NCBI GenBank assembly: GCA_029203185.1
Contig: CP119310.1
Coordinates: forward strand, 1,674,001 to 1,738,000
Source of the DNA: Candidatus Chryseobacterium colombiense
GTDB taxonomy: Bacteria > Bacteroidota > Bacteroidia > Flavobacteriales > Weeksellaceae
DNA: 64,000 nucleotides
Reading direction: 5' to 3'
Part shown: in pieces, positions 33,183 through 41,942 of the stretch
Position numbering within the stretch: position 1 is the first letter of the stretch
Layout: every line of letters begins with the position of its first letter
Notes under the pieces: model-generated
What the model was told of the DNA's origin: nothing
Databases searched by the model: none
The model's input: the letters and a program-made list of their open reading frames with translations, nothing else
Translations under genes and position numbers: made by a program

Positions 33183-34589
33183 TCAACGCGTGTTTCTTGT
33201 CTCAGGTTTCATAAACATTACACACATACCTGCAAGCAGAAATAACACTCCTGTAATGATAATAACCGATGACGGATTGTTGTTCAGAAAAGTTTTATAA
33301 ATGAATCCGAAAGAAATGGTCTGTATGAGCATCGGGATTACAATCATCATATTGATAACCCCCATATAGACCCCTCTTTTTTTCGGTGGAATAGATGGAG
33401 AAACCATGGAATAAGGAAGCCCCATCATGGATGCCCAGCCAATTCCCAAAGCCACCATCGGAACCAGGATAAGGTATTCGTTTTTAATGTATGGTAATGC
33501 CATGATTCCTAATCCTGTGATGCAAAGACAGAAAATATAGGTATTCTTAGAAGTAAACTTTTTGGCAAAAGGAACGAGCAACAAGGCAGAAATCATTGTT
33601 ATAATATTGTAGGAACCATTCATAAGGCCGGTCTGCCCCACTGCAACTTCCACCAGGTGAAGTACATTTTTTGCCCAGGACATATCTTTTTCAGTCACAG
33701 AAATTCCGCTTTTCGCCAGTTCAATGATTTTGCCTGCTTTTTGCTCGTCTTTTTCAGAAATTCCATACAACGACCACTTGAGCATTGGCGTAATGAACTG
33801 CCAATAGCAAAACAGTGCATACCATTGGAACAGATAGACCAAAGCAAGCTGCCAAAGTAATCTGGGCATATCGCGTATTGCAGAAAAGATTTCGATAAAT
33901 GGTGTAAAAAAGCGGCTTTCTTCTTTTGATTTTCTAAGTTCTTCAAGCTCTTCGTCAGATGGCGGAATTTCAGGTGTTTTGTACACTGACCACACCACTG
34001 ATGCAATAGAACAGAAAGATCCCAGGAAAAAAGAATAATATACCCAAACAGGAATACCGCCGCCGGAAGCATTGCCACCGAGATATTTCTGGAAAATAAA
34101 CAAAGAAAGATTCGCCAGGGTAATCCCTGCACCTACAAAAAGACTCTGCATCTGAAACCCGAAAGTCTGCTGTTCCTGTGGAAGTTTGTCTGCAATAAAA
34201 GCACGATAAGGTTCCATCGCAGTATTGTTGGCGGCATCCAGAATCCAAAGCAGTCCGACTGCCATCCAAATCGCAGAACTGAAAGGGAACAAAAATAAAG
34301 CAATACTGCAAAAAATAGCTCCTAAAAGAAAAAACGGCTTTCTTCTTCCCCATTTCGGACTCCAGGTTTTGTCACTGATCGCACCAATCAAAGGCTGAAT
34401 CAGCAATCCGGTAATCGGACCGGCAAGATTCAGGATAGGAAGCTGCTCTGCGTGTGCCCCAAGAAAAGTGTATATTGGGTTTACCGCCGTCTGCTGCAAT
34501 CCAAAACTATATTGTATGCCGAAAAATCCGACATTCATATTCCAGATTTGCCAAAAGCTGAGATGCGGAATTATTTTTTTTGTTGTCAT
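33183..34589 (-). CDS. SLC45/sucrose-maltose-type MFS sugar transporter
   Basis: A 468-aa inner-membrane protein with 12 hydrophobic segments. QQTAVNPIYTFLGA, the loop GAISDKTWSPKWGRRKPFFLLGA (MFS motif A) and NNTAMEPYRAFIADKLP are characteristic of the GPH-like SLC45 group, which imports disaccharides with protons. It is the last gene of the four-gene operon 38910-33183 behind the TonB receptor, glycosidase and kinase, supporting sugar uptake. Confidence 0.88.
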   Translation of the reverse strand: MTTKKIIPHLSFWQIWNMNVGFFGIQYSFGLQQTAVNPIYTFLGAHAEQLPILNLAGPITGLLIQPLIGAISDKTWSPKWGRRKPFFLLGAIFCSIALFLFPFSSAIWMAVGLLWILDAANNTAMEPYRAFIADKLPQEQQTFGFQMQSLFVGAGITLANLSLFIFQKYLGGNASGGGIPVWVYYSFFLGSFCSIASVVWSVYKTPEIPPSDEELEELRKSKEESRFFTPFIEIFSAIRDMPRLLWQLALVYLFQWYALFCYWQFITPMLKWSLYGISEKDEQKAGKIIELAKSGISVTEKDMSWAKNVLHLVEVAVGQTGLMNGSYNIITMISALLLVPFAKKFTSKNTYIFCLCITGLGIMALPYIKNEYLILVPMVALGIGWASMMGLPYSMVSPSIPPKKRGVYMGVINMMIVIPMLIQTISFGFIYKTFLNNNPSSVIIITGVLFLLAGMCVMFMKPETRNTR

Positions 34590-34627
34590 AATCTAATTAC
34601 ATTGTAAAAGCACAATTAAACCCACCT

Positions 34628-35272
34628 TTATTTCAGCAAGAGCTCGTAATTCTTTCCCAAAATCAAATCTGCTTTGGCTTTGAACTGTTTAATAATCTGA
34701 TGTTCTATCTCCAACACCTGTTCTACAAAATTGCTTTTCTCATCACGATTACGTATCATCCTGTTTTCGTAGGTATCTTTATAATTTCTGTCGATGAAGA
34801 TTTTATAATCGAAATCATCAAGATCAAAGATATAAGTTCCCTCTACAATTAGAATTTTGGAGTCGTCCGTTTCAATCTTTTCATTTAGAATCACATTTCT
34901 CCTGTAATTTACCAGTGGCTTTTCTATAAAGGAATTGTCTTTTTTAAAAGCTTTTATATTCTCTGTAAGCCTGCTTAAATCCACCTCTTGAATTCCAACA
35001 TTTTCAAGCGATTTCAACCGACTTTCATGATTGCTCTTTGGAGGAAGTTTAAAATAATCATCCATCTGCCATACCAAGCTTTTAATATTATTTTCGTTTA
35101 AAATCTTTTGAAGTGCAAAAGCAGTCACAGACTTACCGCTTCCGCTTTCTCCTGCAATTCCTATGATGAGTTTGTGTTTACTTTTTAATGGCAATTTTGC
35201 ATTCAGTATTTCAAATATTTCTTTACCTATTGCCAAATGTCCTTCTTTAAGTTCTATTATATCTCCTATCAT
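34628..35272 (-). CDS. P-loop kinase of the uridine kinase/phosphoribulokinase family
   Basis: A 214-aa protein with Walker A GIAGESGSGKSVTAF near residues 38-52, a WQMDDYF acidic segment and LIVEGTYIF Walker-B-like strand. This is the uridine kinase fold. It lies between a glycosidase and a sugar transporter, so it may phosphorylate a sugar released in this pathway rather than uridine; that is inference from context. It follows the glycosidase gene after 16 bases. Confidence 0.78.
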   Translation of the reverse strand: MIGDIIELKEGHLAIGKEIFEILNAKLPLKSKHKLIIGIAGESGSGKSVTAFALQKILNENNIKSLVWQMDDYFKLPPKSNHESRLKSLENVGIQEVDLSRLTENIKAFKKDNSFIEKPLVNYRRNVILNEKIETDDSKILIVEGTYIFDLDDFDYKIFIDRNYKDTYENRMIRNRDEKSNFVEQVLEIEHQIIKQFKAKADLILGKNYELLLK

Positions 35273-35288
35273 TTTATTCTTTCTTAAT

Positions 35289-36425
35289 TTATTGATCCTG
35301 TTTTTCCAAAGTCATCATCAAATATCCTGAAGCCGAAAAGCATAATTGCTCGGTTCCCAATGGCAATAGTTTATCCGTTGAATAATATTCCCTGAAATGA
35401 AAATCTTTTTCCTGCATCAACTGTTCGTACTGTGAAAGTATCTTCCCGGGAATTTCCGTTATGCCCTTTCTCTTAAGTCCTAAACAAAGCCATCCCAGAA
35501 ATATAGGCCAGGAACCGCCGTTGTGAAAATGATGCGGCTCGTTTTTAAAGCTGTAACTGTAGTTGTTTTCCAGAAGTTTCCAGTCGTAATCGCCGGGATA
35601 AATCACGGGATAGAATACGGGAAGCATCCAGTGTCCGAATTCTTTATAAAGTTCTTCCAAAAATCTGATAAAAGCTTCAAAATCCAATTCAAAACCCAGA
35701 AGAATGGCCAAAGCATTTCCTGCAAGATCGAAACGGGCATCATAACCATTGGCATTCAGCGAAGCCCAGAAATAAGGCTTGGACTCCGTTCTGGAGTATG
35801 CTGTTTCGTGGTATTTTGGTTCAGATGAATCGTTCTTGTAAAAATTTTCCTGGATTAAATTTCGGACATGCGCTGTCTGTTTTTCCAGTTCATTATTTTG
35901 ATAAAGTTCCGCTGCATTTTTCAATGCCCAATAGCGCAAAACATTGTCATAGAGTGTATATCCTGAAGTCACATACTCATCTGCCCAATTGCCACCAAGC
36001 GGGCTGTAAACCAATCCTCTTTGATTGTATTCCCAAGATTTAAGACAGGAAAGTGCCTTGAAAATCTTTTCTTCGAGGTCTTTTTTAAGTTCTGTTTTAT
36101 GACATCTGATCATATATTCGCAGGTAACTACTACCCACCAAGTTGTCGCATCAGTCCTGCCGACGTGTGTTCCGTAACTCGCTTTTCCATTCACGACATT
36201 GGACGGAATCTGCCCGTTTTCTGCCTGGTATTTGGCAAGCGTAAGGATAGATTGTTCCAGACCTGCAAGAATCTCTTCATCATTAACCAAAATCCCGGCA
36301 TAGCCCGTCATCATAGAATCTCTTGCCCAGACTCTGGCATAGTTATCCTTTTGCTGAGCTGATGCTAAAATCCCCTCTTCTGTAATAGCTTTTCTGATAA
36401 TTTCTATGGCTTCCTGTTGATACAT
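35289..36425 (-). CDS. (alpha/alpha)6-barrel glycosidase, GH63/GH100-like
   Basis: A 378-aa protein without signal peptide, so probably cytosolic. YARVWARDSMMTGYAGIL near residue 28, GRTDATTWWVVVTCEYM near 92 and GGNWADEYVTSGYTLYDNVLRYWAL near 155 fit amylo-alpha-1,6-glucosidase/neutral-invertase-like six-hairpin enzymes. The acidic residues in ARD, GRTD and WADE are candidate catalytic groups. Position beside an SLC45 importer suggests it splits an imported disaccharide such as sucrose or trehalose, but the substrate is not provable. Confidence 0.75.
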   Translation of the reverse strand: MYQQEAIEIIRKAITEEGILASAQQKDNYARVWARDSMMTGYAGILVNDEEILAGLEQSILTLAKYQAENGQIPSNVVNGKASYGTHVGRTDATTWWVVVTCEYMIRCHKTELKKDLEEKIFKALSCLKSWEYNQRGLVYSPLGGNWADEYVTSGYTLYDNVLRYWALKNAAELYQNNELEKQTAHVRNLIQENFYKNDSSEPKYHETAYSRTESKPYFWASLNANGYDARFDLAGNALAILLGFELDFEAFIRFLEELYKEFGHWMLPVFYPVIYPGDYDWKLLENNYSYSFKNEPHHFHNGGSWPIFLGWLCLGLKRKGITEIPGKILSQYEQLMQEKDFHFREYYSTDKLLPLGTEQLCFSASGYLMMTLEKQDQ

Positions 36426-36441
36426 AAATTTAGGTTTTAAT

Positions 36442-36475
36442 AAAGCGGAATAAGTAATTGAGTTTGTTCCGCTTT
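36442..36475 (-). terminator. Hairpin between the TonB receptor and glycosidase genes
   Basis: AAAGCGGAA (36442-36450) pairs with TTCCGCTTT (36467-36475) in the 61-base gap. On the minus strand only TATT follows, so it may be a weak terminator or an mRNA-stabilising stem that raises receptor level over the downstream genes. Confidence 0.55.
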
Positions 36476-36486
36476 TTATAAATTAT

Positions 36487-38910
36487 TTACAAGTCAAATT
36501 TTACACTCACACTGTAGCTGGCTCCCGGAAGTGTTCTCGCTCTCACAATTCCGTTTCCGCCGGCAATGGAACCTTCTTCTGCCTCTGTCACTGCAATGGC
36601 ATTGAAAATATTGTTTGCATTCAAGCTCACAGAAAGGTTTTTAAGCACCTGATAAGATACATATGGATTTACGATGGCATAGCCCGGCATTACCAGTTTA
36701 TTATTATCTTGGGTAAACGCTTTGGTGGCACCAATCAAATAGAACCCAACATTGAATTTGTCCATATTGAAGTTAGGATTGAATGAGTACATCAATTTCG
36801 GTGTTCTTCTCGGCATATTTCCAATGATAGTAGGGTCAATGGCATTTTTAATCTCTGCATGAGTATAGGTAATACCGGCTTTCACATCTAACCCCTTTGT
36901 AATTTTGTAATAACCATCCAATTCTACCCCGAAAGACTGGTATTTATTTTCGGTTTTTCTCTGCGTGGTCGCTTCATAATTGGCTTCCTTAGTACCAGCA
37001 TAGAACAACGTGGTGTTAAGGAAGTATCCTGAGCCTCTTAATTTATATCCAGCTTCCACCTGATTAACCTTATTTACTTTCACAGCATCCAAAGCCGGAT
37101 CATCATTATTCGTATAATTGTAACCGGAAAACAGGATTCTGTCCGCAGATGCGCTTCCGCCCTGACTCACTCTTGCAAATACAGCATTTTTGTTGTTCAA
37201 AGCATAGTTTGCCCCTACTGAATATCCGAAGATTCCGTATCTGTAATTCACAGGAACATTGATGTTATCATTGGAGCCAACCATCTGCTCAGGAATGTCA
37301 ATCACACCGTTTCCGTTCATATCGCGGCTGGTGTAAGTTACCGTGGCGCCTGAGAAATAGCCTGTTACTTTTCCGATGTCATATCTAGCACCCGCATCGA
37401 TTGTTAATTTATCTGTAGCGTTGATTTCCACCTGAGCGTGCGGAGCGGTAATATCATATTTGGTGTTATAATCTCTTTTCAGGTTGCCCCAGTCCTTCAT
37501 TCCGTAGTTAAGCAGACCATTATCGGTAATGTACTGTCCAGAAGTATTTTTCACATCAACTAATCTTGCATTGTTATCGCTGACTTCCTGCAGATAGTTA
37601 TTCCACATCCAGGACATATTGATGTTCTGGGAAGATTTGTACAACCCTGCATTAAATTTCACAATATCCCATTTTTTGCTGATGTTAAAGTCGTTTACAA
37701 AATTATTGAAGTTGTTAAGCTTTACATTAAATAGAGCGATTTTCATATAATTGGCATTCATATCAACCGGCGCGTTGGTTCCCGCATAGACCGCACTTCC
37801 GAAATTGGCGAAATTAGTGGCATTGAAGAAATCACTTCCTTTACTCACACTAGCCGGGAAAGGCGCCACAAATTGTCCGTCATTGGCTGCATATCTGATT
37901 TTCTCTTCTAATTTCCAGCCTTCACCTAGGTTGTAATTAAATTCTGCACCGATCACTTTTGACAAAGAATGCATCCCGTCCGATACATCGGTATTGAAGA
38001 TATTACCATCATTCCCCAACGTTCTGTCGTGTTGTAGGTTGATGGTTTGTAAAGCTCCCGTCAGAATATTGTAATTAGGCAGTGAAGACCATTTTGGGTC
38101 AGCATCCGTTCCGGTAACGCCAACAGGCATCGGCATATAGGCTGCTGTTCTGTCATCCAATAATTTAGCATAAACCCGGAAACTTCCTTTTTCAAATTTC
38201 TTAAGGAAAGAAAGCCTGAACTGACCACCATTATTGGAATTGAAACCCGTTTTTCTTGGGCCGTCTCCTATTCTGTAGAATCCTCCGACCGCCATATAAG
38301 TATCATCGCCTATTTTGGTTCCGTAATCAAAATCGGTTCTGTAATTTTTGTAGTTAAGTCCCATCTGCTGAGTAATGCTTCCCCCTTCTTTCTCGCCTGT
38401 CTTGGTTATAAAGTTGATAATCCCCGCCGGAGAGTTGCTTGCGAATACAGATGCCGAACCTCCTCTGAGCGCCTCAACTCTTGATACAAACGAGTCAAAT
38501 CTTGTAAACTGGTCCTGGGTTCCGAAAGCGATGTCTCCAAATTGCATGACCGGAAGACCATCTTCCTGAATGAGCAGATATCTGGAACCTCCAGCTGAAA
38601 CAGGAACTCCTCTAACAGTAATATTGGAGTTTCCCTCCCCTCCCGAAGATTCTGAACGGATTCCCGGGATAGTCCGGAAAATCTCTGCTGTCGTTCTTGG
38701 TGCCGCATTTTCTATGTCTTTCATTTTTAATGTAGAGATTGAGGTACTGGTCTTGATGGATGCTTTAGGATTAGAGTTCCCTGTAATCACCACTTCATCA
38801 ATTGTTTTACCTCTGGATACTGTATCATTTACAGTTGTCTGCGAAAACATAAAAGCAGCGGTGTTCATCGCACCGAAAACTAGTAATTTGGTAAACATCT
38901 TTGATTCCAT
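36487..38910 (-). CDS. TonB-dependent outer-membrane receptor
   Basis: An 807-aa receptor with a signal peptide (about residues 1-23), then a TonB-box-like and plug domain (TIDEVVITGNSNPKASIK; RTIPGIRSESSGGEGNSNITVRGVPV; VEALRGGSASVFASNSPAGIINFITKTG) and a 22-strand-type barrel ending in Phe-Asp-Leu. There is no N-terminal carboxypeptidase-D-like domain and no SusD partner, unlike classic SusC. It heads an operon with a glycosidase, kinase and SLC45 transporter and faces a LacI gene, so a sugar is the likely ligand although the plug resembles siderophore receptors. Confidence 0.9.
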   Translation of the reverse strand: MESKMFTKLLVFGAMNTAAFMFSQTTVNDTVSRGKTIDEVVITGNSNPKASIKTSTSISTLKMKDIENAAPRTTAEIFRTIPGIRSESSGGEGNSNITVRGVPVSAGGSRYLLIQEDGLPVMQFGDIAFGTQDQFTRFDSFVSRVEALRGGSASVFASNSPAGIINFITKTGEKEGGSITQQMGLNYKNYRTDFDYGTKIGDDTYMAVGGFYRIGDGPRKTGFNSNNGGQFRLSFLKKFEKGSFRVYAKLLDDRTAAYMPMPVGVTGTDADPKWSSLPNYNILTGALQTINLQHDRTLGNDGNIFNTDVSDGMHSLSKVIGAEFNYNLGEGWKLEEKIRYAANDGQFVAPFPASVSKGSDFFNATNFANFGSAVYAGTNAPVDMNANYMKIALFNVKLNNFNNFVNDFNISKKWDIVKFNAGLYKSSQNINMSWMWNNYLQEVSDNNARLVDVKNTSGQYITDNGLLNYGMKDWGNLKRDYNTKYDITAPHAQVEINATDKLTIDAGARYDIGKVTGYFSGATVTYTSRDMNGNGVIDIPEQMVGSNDNINVPVNYRYGIFGYSVGANYALNNKNAVFARVSQGGSASADRILFSGYNYTNNDDPALDAVKVNKVNQVEAGYKLRGSGYFLNTTLFYAGTKEANYEATTQRKTENKYQSFGVELDGYYKITKGLDVKAGITYTHAEIKNAIDPTIIGNMPRRTPKLMYSFNPNFNMDKFNVGFYLIGATKAFTQDNNKLVMPGYAIVNPYVSYQVLKNLSVSLNANNIFNAIAVTEAEEGSIAGGNGIVRARTLPGASYSVSVKFDL

Positions 38911-39001
38911 ATCTTTATGAAGTTTTTGTTATGGGTTAAAAGTATTTTTTTTAGAACATCAAAAATGTGGTTTGAATGGTATATTAATTCTATGTTAACC
39001 T

Positions 39002-39030
39002 CAACCGATTGCACAACCGATTGCGGTTAA
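39002..39030. promoter_or_regulatory. Direct repeats and palindrome in the LacI/TonB divergent region (operator candidate)
   Basis: CAACCGATTGC occurs at 39002-39012 and again at 39014-39024. The second copy runs into AACCG-ATTG-CGGTT (39015-39028), a palindrome of LacI-operator style. TTAACC (38995-39000) and GGTTAA (39025-39030) add an outer inverted repeat. The site sits about 90 bases from the receptor start and 120 from lacI. Confidence 0.55.
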
Positions 39031-39151
39031 TAACATTTTTTATTTTTAACTTTTTATTAACATTTAATTGTTTTTATTTAACACTTTTTAACTATTAAAG
39101 AAACAAAAACCATCACTAAATTATCCCAAAAATATACTCTATTAACCCAAA

Positions 39152-40087
39152 ATGAAAAGAATCACCATAAAAGACATTGCAAAAATGCTTAATATAAGCA
39201 CCTCAACTGTATCCCGAGCACTTAAAAATCATCCGGATATCAGCGCATCTGTAAAACAGCGTGTGAAGGAGGTTGCAGATACTTTCAACTATGTTCCGAA
39301 CGACTTCGCCATTAATTTTCGAAAAAAGTCATCTAAGGTTATCGGACTTATCATACCGGAAATTTCAATGTTTTTTATTCCTTCTATTATTAAAGGAATT
39401 TCCTCGGTGCTGCATTCGGAAGGTTATAATTTTTTTGTGCTTTCTTCCGAAGAATCTCTGGGGATGGAAGAGGAAAACCTGCTTACCTGCATTAATTCAA
39501 GAGTAGATGGCATTTTGATTTCTCTCAGCAGACAAACGAAGGACTTCAGCCATTTCAACAAAATAAAAGAGATGGAACTTCCCTTGGTTATTTTTGATAA
39601 GACCATTCCGCAAAATCACTTTGAAGAGGTGATATTTGACAACAGACTTTATGCACAGACTGCTGCTGAAAAGCTTATAGAGGCTGGCTGTAAAAACATC
39701 ATTGCCATTTTCGGTGATGAAAACCTGGAAATTTCACAAACCCGAAAAAATCATTTTTTAGAGATTATTGATAAGCACAACGATGTAAGGTGCAAGGTTA
39801 TCTATTGCGATTCCGCAGATATGGTTAAGGAGAAAATGAACATTATCTTGGATTATGAAGATTTCGACGGCTATTTTGCGATGAGCGACGAAACACTGGC
39901 CGGACTGCACAGTTCGCTGGTCAACAAAAAAACAGCTTCTCCAAAAGCTAAGGTCATTGCCATAACGGAAGGTATTCTCCCTAAATACCTTGATGATTCG
40001 TATGAATGTATCATTAATGACGGCTTTGAAATGGGAAAAACAGCAGCCATGAAACTATTGACCCTCATAAAAAATCAGCCAGCATAA
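39152..40087 (+). CDS. LacI-family sugar-responsive regulator
   Basis: Residues 1-60 are the LacI HTH and hinge (TIKDIAKMLNISTSTVSRALKNHPDIS). Residues 60-311 form the periplasmic-binding-protein-like effector domain (GLIIPEISMFFIPSIIKGI; LVIFDKTI; YFAMSDETLAG). The gene is divergent from the TonB receptor operon and is its obvious candidate regulator. The 311-aa length is slightly shorter than average (about 340), with no visible gap in the fold. Confidence 0.92.
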   Translation: MKRITIKDIAKMLNISTSTVSRALKNHPDISASVKQRVKEVADTFNYVPNDFAINFRKKSSKVIGLIIPEISMFFIPSIIKGISSVLHSEGYNFFVLSSEESLGMEEENLLTCINSRVDGILISLSRQTKDFSHFNKIKEMELPLVIFDKTIPQNHFEEVIFDNRLYAQTAAEKLIEAGCKNIIAIFGDENLEISQTRKNHFLEIIDKHNDVRCKVIYCDSADMVKEKMNIILDYEDFDGYFAMSDETLAGLHSSLVNKKTASPKAKVIAITEGILPKYLDDSYECIINDGFEMGKTAAMKLLTLIKNQPA

Positions 40088-40215
40088 GTTTTAGAATATA
40101 TTTTTATCAAAATTAAGTCTCCTAAACCTAAAACATTGATAATAATGATTTCTCAATTTTTAAATATTTTTTTATTTTTTAAACTCTCATTCTATTTATT
40201 TTAAAATATTTTAAT

Positions 40216-40223
40216 TAAATTTG
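40216..40223 (+). promoter_or_regulatory. -7 promoter box (TAAATTTG) before the GG-leader peptide
   Basis: TAAATTTG ends 30 bases before the ATG at 40254. No -33 TTG at the expected distance. Confidence 0.4.
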
Positions 40224-40253
40224 GTTTAGTATCAAATTTTTAATTAAATCTAT

Positions 40254-40415
40254 ATGAAAAATCTAAAAAAACTAAGAAAAGACCAATTGAAAGGTATTTC
40301 TGGAGGTATTAATGTTCCAACCTCTGAATTCTGTATGTATTATTGTAACGGTACAATCGTCTGTGCAACTTGCAGTGATGATTTTAAGTGCCCGGTTACT
40401 TCTGAAGAATCCTAA
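40254..40415 (+). CDS. Cys-rich double-glycine-leader peptide (bacteriocin-like, 53 aa)
   Basis: The N-terminus MKNLKKLRKDQLKGISGG is a classic GG leader: amphipathic, basic, with leucines at -14, -11 and -6 from a Gly-Gly cleavage site at residues 17-18. The 35-residue core contains five cysteines (27, 31, 37, 40, 46) and is acidic at its end. Such leaders are cut and exported by peptidase-containing ABC transporters. Similar leaders mark scattered bacteriocin-like peptides in Chryseobacterium. No exporter, maturase or immunity gene is adjacent. A promoter box and a terminator frame it, so it is a single-gene unit. Core function unknown: bacteriocin, signal or metal-binding RiPP. Confidence 0.75.
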   Translation: MKNLKKLRKDQLKGISGGINVPTSEFCMYYCNGTIVCATCSDDFKCPVTSEES

Positions 40416-40440
40416 GATCTACCATCAAAAAGAAATCATG

Positions 40441-40470
40441 AAGCTGTCTCAAAATTGAGATAGCTTTTTT
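40441..40470 (+). terminator. Terminator of the GG-leader peptide gene
   Basis: AAGCTGTCTCA (40441-40451) pairs with TGAGATAGCTT (40456-40466), with one mismatch-like G-U, followed by T residues. A looser related sequence (AAAAGACTTTTGAAACAGCC) follows at 40483-40502. Confidence 0.8.
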
Positions 40471-40571
40471 TATGTTTATAAAAAAAGACTTTTGAAACAG
40501 CCTCTTTTTATCATAAAATTAAACCTAGTTAAGATCCGCTTGCTAATTCTTCACTTCAGGAAAATTATCTA

Positions 40572-41237
40572 TTATTTCATATTATTAAAATGCCGGATAT
40601 GATCTTCATGCAGATCAAGAAAGCTCCTGATCTTTAAATCTGCTGAATCAAATTCGATATGATCATATTGGGTCTTTTCAGGAACAACGACCACAGCCAT
40701 ACCAGCAGCTTTTGCCGCGGCAAGACCGGATTTAGAATCCTCAAATACCATGCATTGTGAAGGATTAACCGATAACATCTGCGCTGTTTTAAGATAGATG
40801 TCTGGACTGGGCTTACCCTTCTCTACAAATTCTGATGAAAGCGTAGTATCGAAATAGCAATCAATATTCAACTTTTTGAGAACTCTGGGAATAAGTATAT
40901 CCGGTGAATTGGTAGCAAGACCAATTGTATAGCCTGAGTTTTTGAAGTACGCTAATGTTCTTTCGACTCCCGGCATTATCTTTCCGTCCCCATCTATAAG
41001 TTCTCCCACCCTGTTTATAACTTGCTGCTCGACATCGGCTAAACTTATATTCTTCCAGGGTTTAAAACTGAACCAATACTCTGTCACTTCCTTTGTCGTC
41101 ATGCGGCTGGTTATGGATGAGTGATCTTCTGTAACATCAATTCCCAAGGATCCGAATACTTCTCTTTCAGCTGTTTTCCAGAATGGTTCAGAATCGATCA
41201 ACAATCCATCCATGTCAAATATAATCGCTTCGATCAT
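40572..41237 (-). CDS. HAD-superfamily sugar/hexitol phosphatase (HxpB/beta-phosphoglucomutase-like)
   Basis: A 221-aa subfamily-I HAD enzyme. Motif I FDMDGLLIDSEP (residues 7-18) with nucleophile Asp8 and acid Asp10, motif II LATNS, motif III KGKPSPDIYL and motif IV FEDSKSGLAAAKAAGM. The DMDGLLIDSEPFW opening and cap size match hexitol phosphatases such as YniC/HxpB, which act on 2-deoxyglucose-6-phosphate and related sugar phosphates. It lies a few kb from the sugar island but has no direct link to it. Confidence 0.88.
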   Translation of the reverse strand: MIEAIIFDMDGLLIDSEPFWKTAEREVFGSLGIDVTEDHSSITSRMTTKEVTEYWFSFKPWKNISLADVEQQVINRVGELIDGDGKIMPGVERTLAYFKNSGYTIGLATNSPDILIPRVLKKLNIDCYFDTTLSSEFVEKGKPSPDIYLKTAQMLSVNPSQCMVFEDSKSGLAAAKAAGMAVVVVPEKTQYDHIEFDSADLKIRSFLDLHEDHIRHFNNMK

Positions 41238-41250
41238 GTTTCGGTCTTTC

Positions 41251-41772
41251 TTATTTTAAGCTATTTTGATAGATCATGCAGACAGACGGCAATGGTATTT
41301 CATCCAATTCAAATGTTCCAGCCTTTGATAAAAATCCTTTACTCTCAAAAAATTCGAGAATCGGATTCTTTTGGTATTCATTAATCCAGATTGCATCTAC
41401 GTATTTGCATACAGAAAAACATTTCTGCCATAATGATTCTTGGACATCAGGCTTCATAAAGCTTTGAAGTATCGAAAAATCTGCTATACGAACAACCCTC
41501 TTGTCATTCAGTAATTCAGGAACTTTTCCCCTCGAAGTTACTCTCGCATATCCAACCGCTACATTATCGGCATATACCATGAGGGATTGATTGGACATAC
41601 TATTCATTTCACTGACAAAATATTTGGGGCTGTAATACTTTTCGATATATTCCTGCAATTGTTGTGAATTCAATACTTGACTGTACTTTTCAATCACCAG
41701 TTCATGAACAAGCTTTAAAAGCATATCTATGGATTCATCTGTAGCTAGGGCAAATTTTGTAACTATACTCAT
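41251..41772 (-). CDS. GNAT-family N-acetyltransferase
   Basis: A 173-aa protein from the ATG at 41772; the earlier in-frame Met is unlikely because a TAAATTTG promoter box (41793-41800) lies between. ESIDMLLKLVHELVIEKY at the N-terminus, SLMVYADNVAVGYARVT in the centre and KYVDAIWINEYQKNPILEFFESKGF at the C-terminus follow the GNAT pattern, although the acetyl-CoA loop is atypical. It is followed by the HAD phosphatase after 13 bases. Confidence 0.72.
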   Translation of the reverse strand: MSIVTKFALATDESIDMLLKLVHELVIEKYSQVLNSQQLQEYIEKYYSPKYFVSEMNSMSNQSLMVYADNVAVGYARVTSRGKVPELLNDKRVVRIADFSILQSFMKPDVQESLWQKCFSVCKYVDAIWINEYQKNPILEFFESKGFLSKAGTFELDEIPLPSVCMIYQNSLK

Positions 41773-41942
41773 GATTAATTTAAAAATTAAAACAAATTTA
41801 TAACCGTTATCGAAAATGGTCATGATACAAATTACTGAAATATGACCAGTACAGATTCTACTATTTTTTATACTTAAGTCCGATGATTGAAACATCAGTA
41901 TTACAAAAAGGATGTCAAGAATTAGGCAGTGCCCAATAAGAT

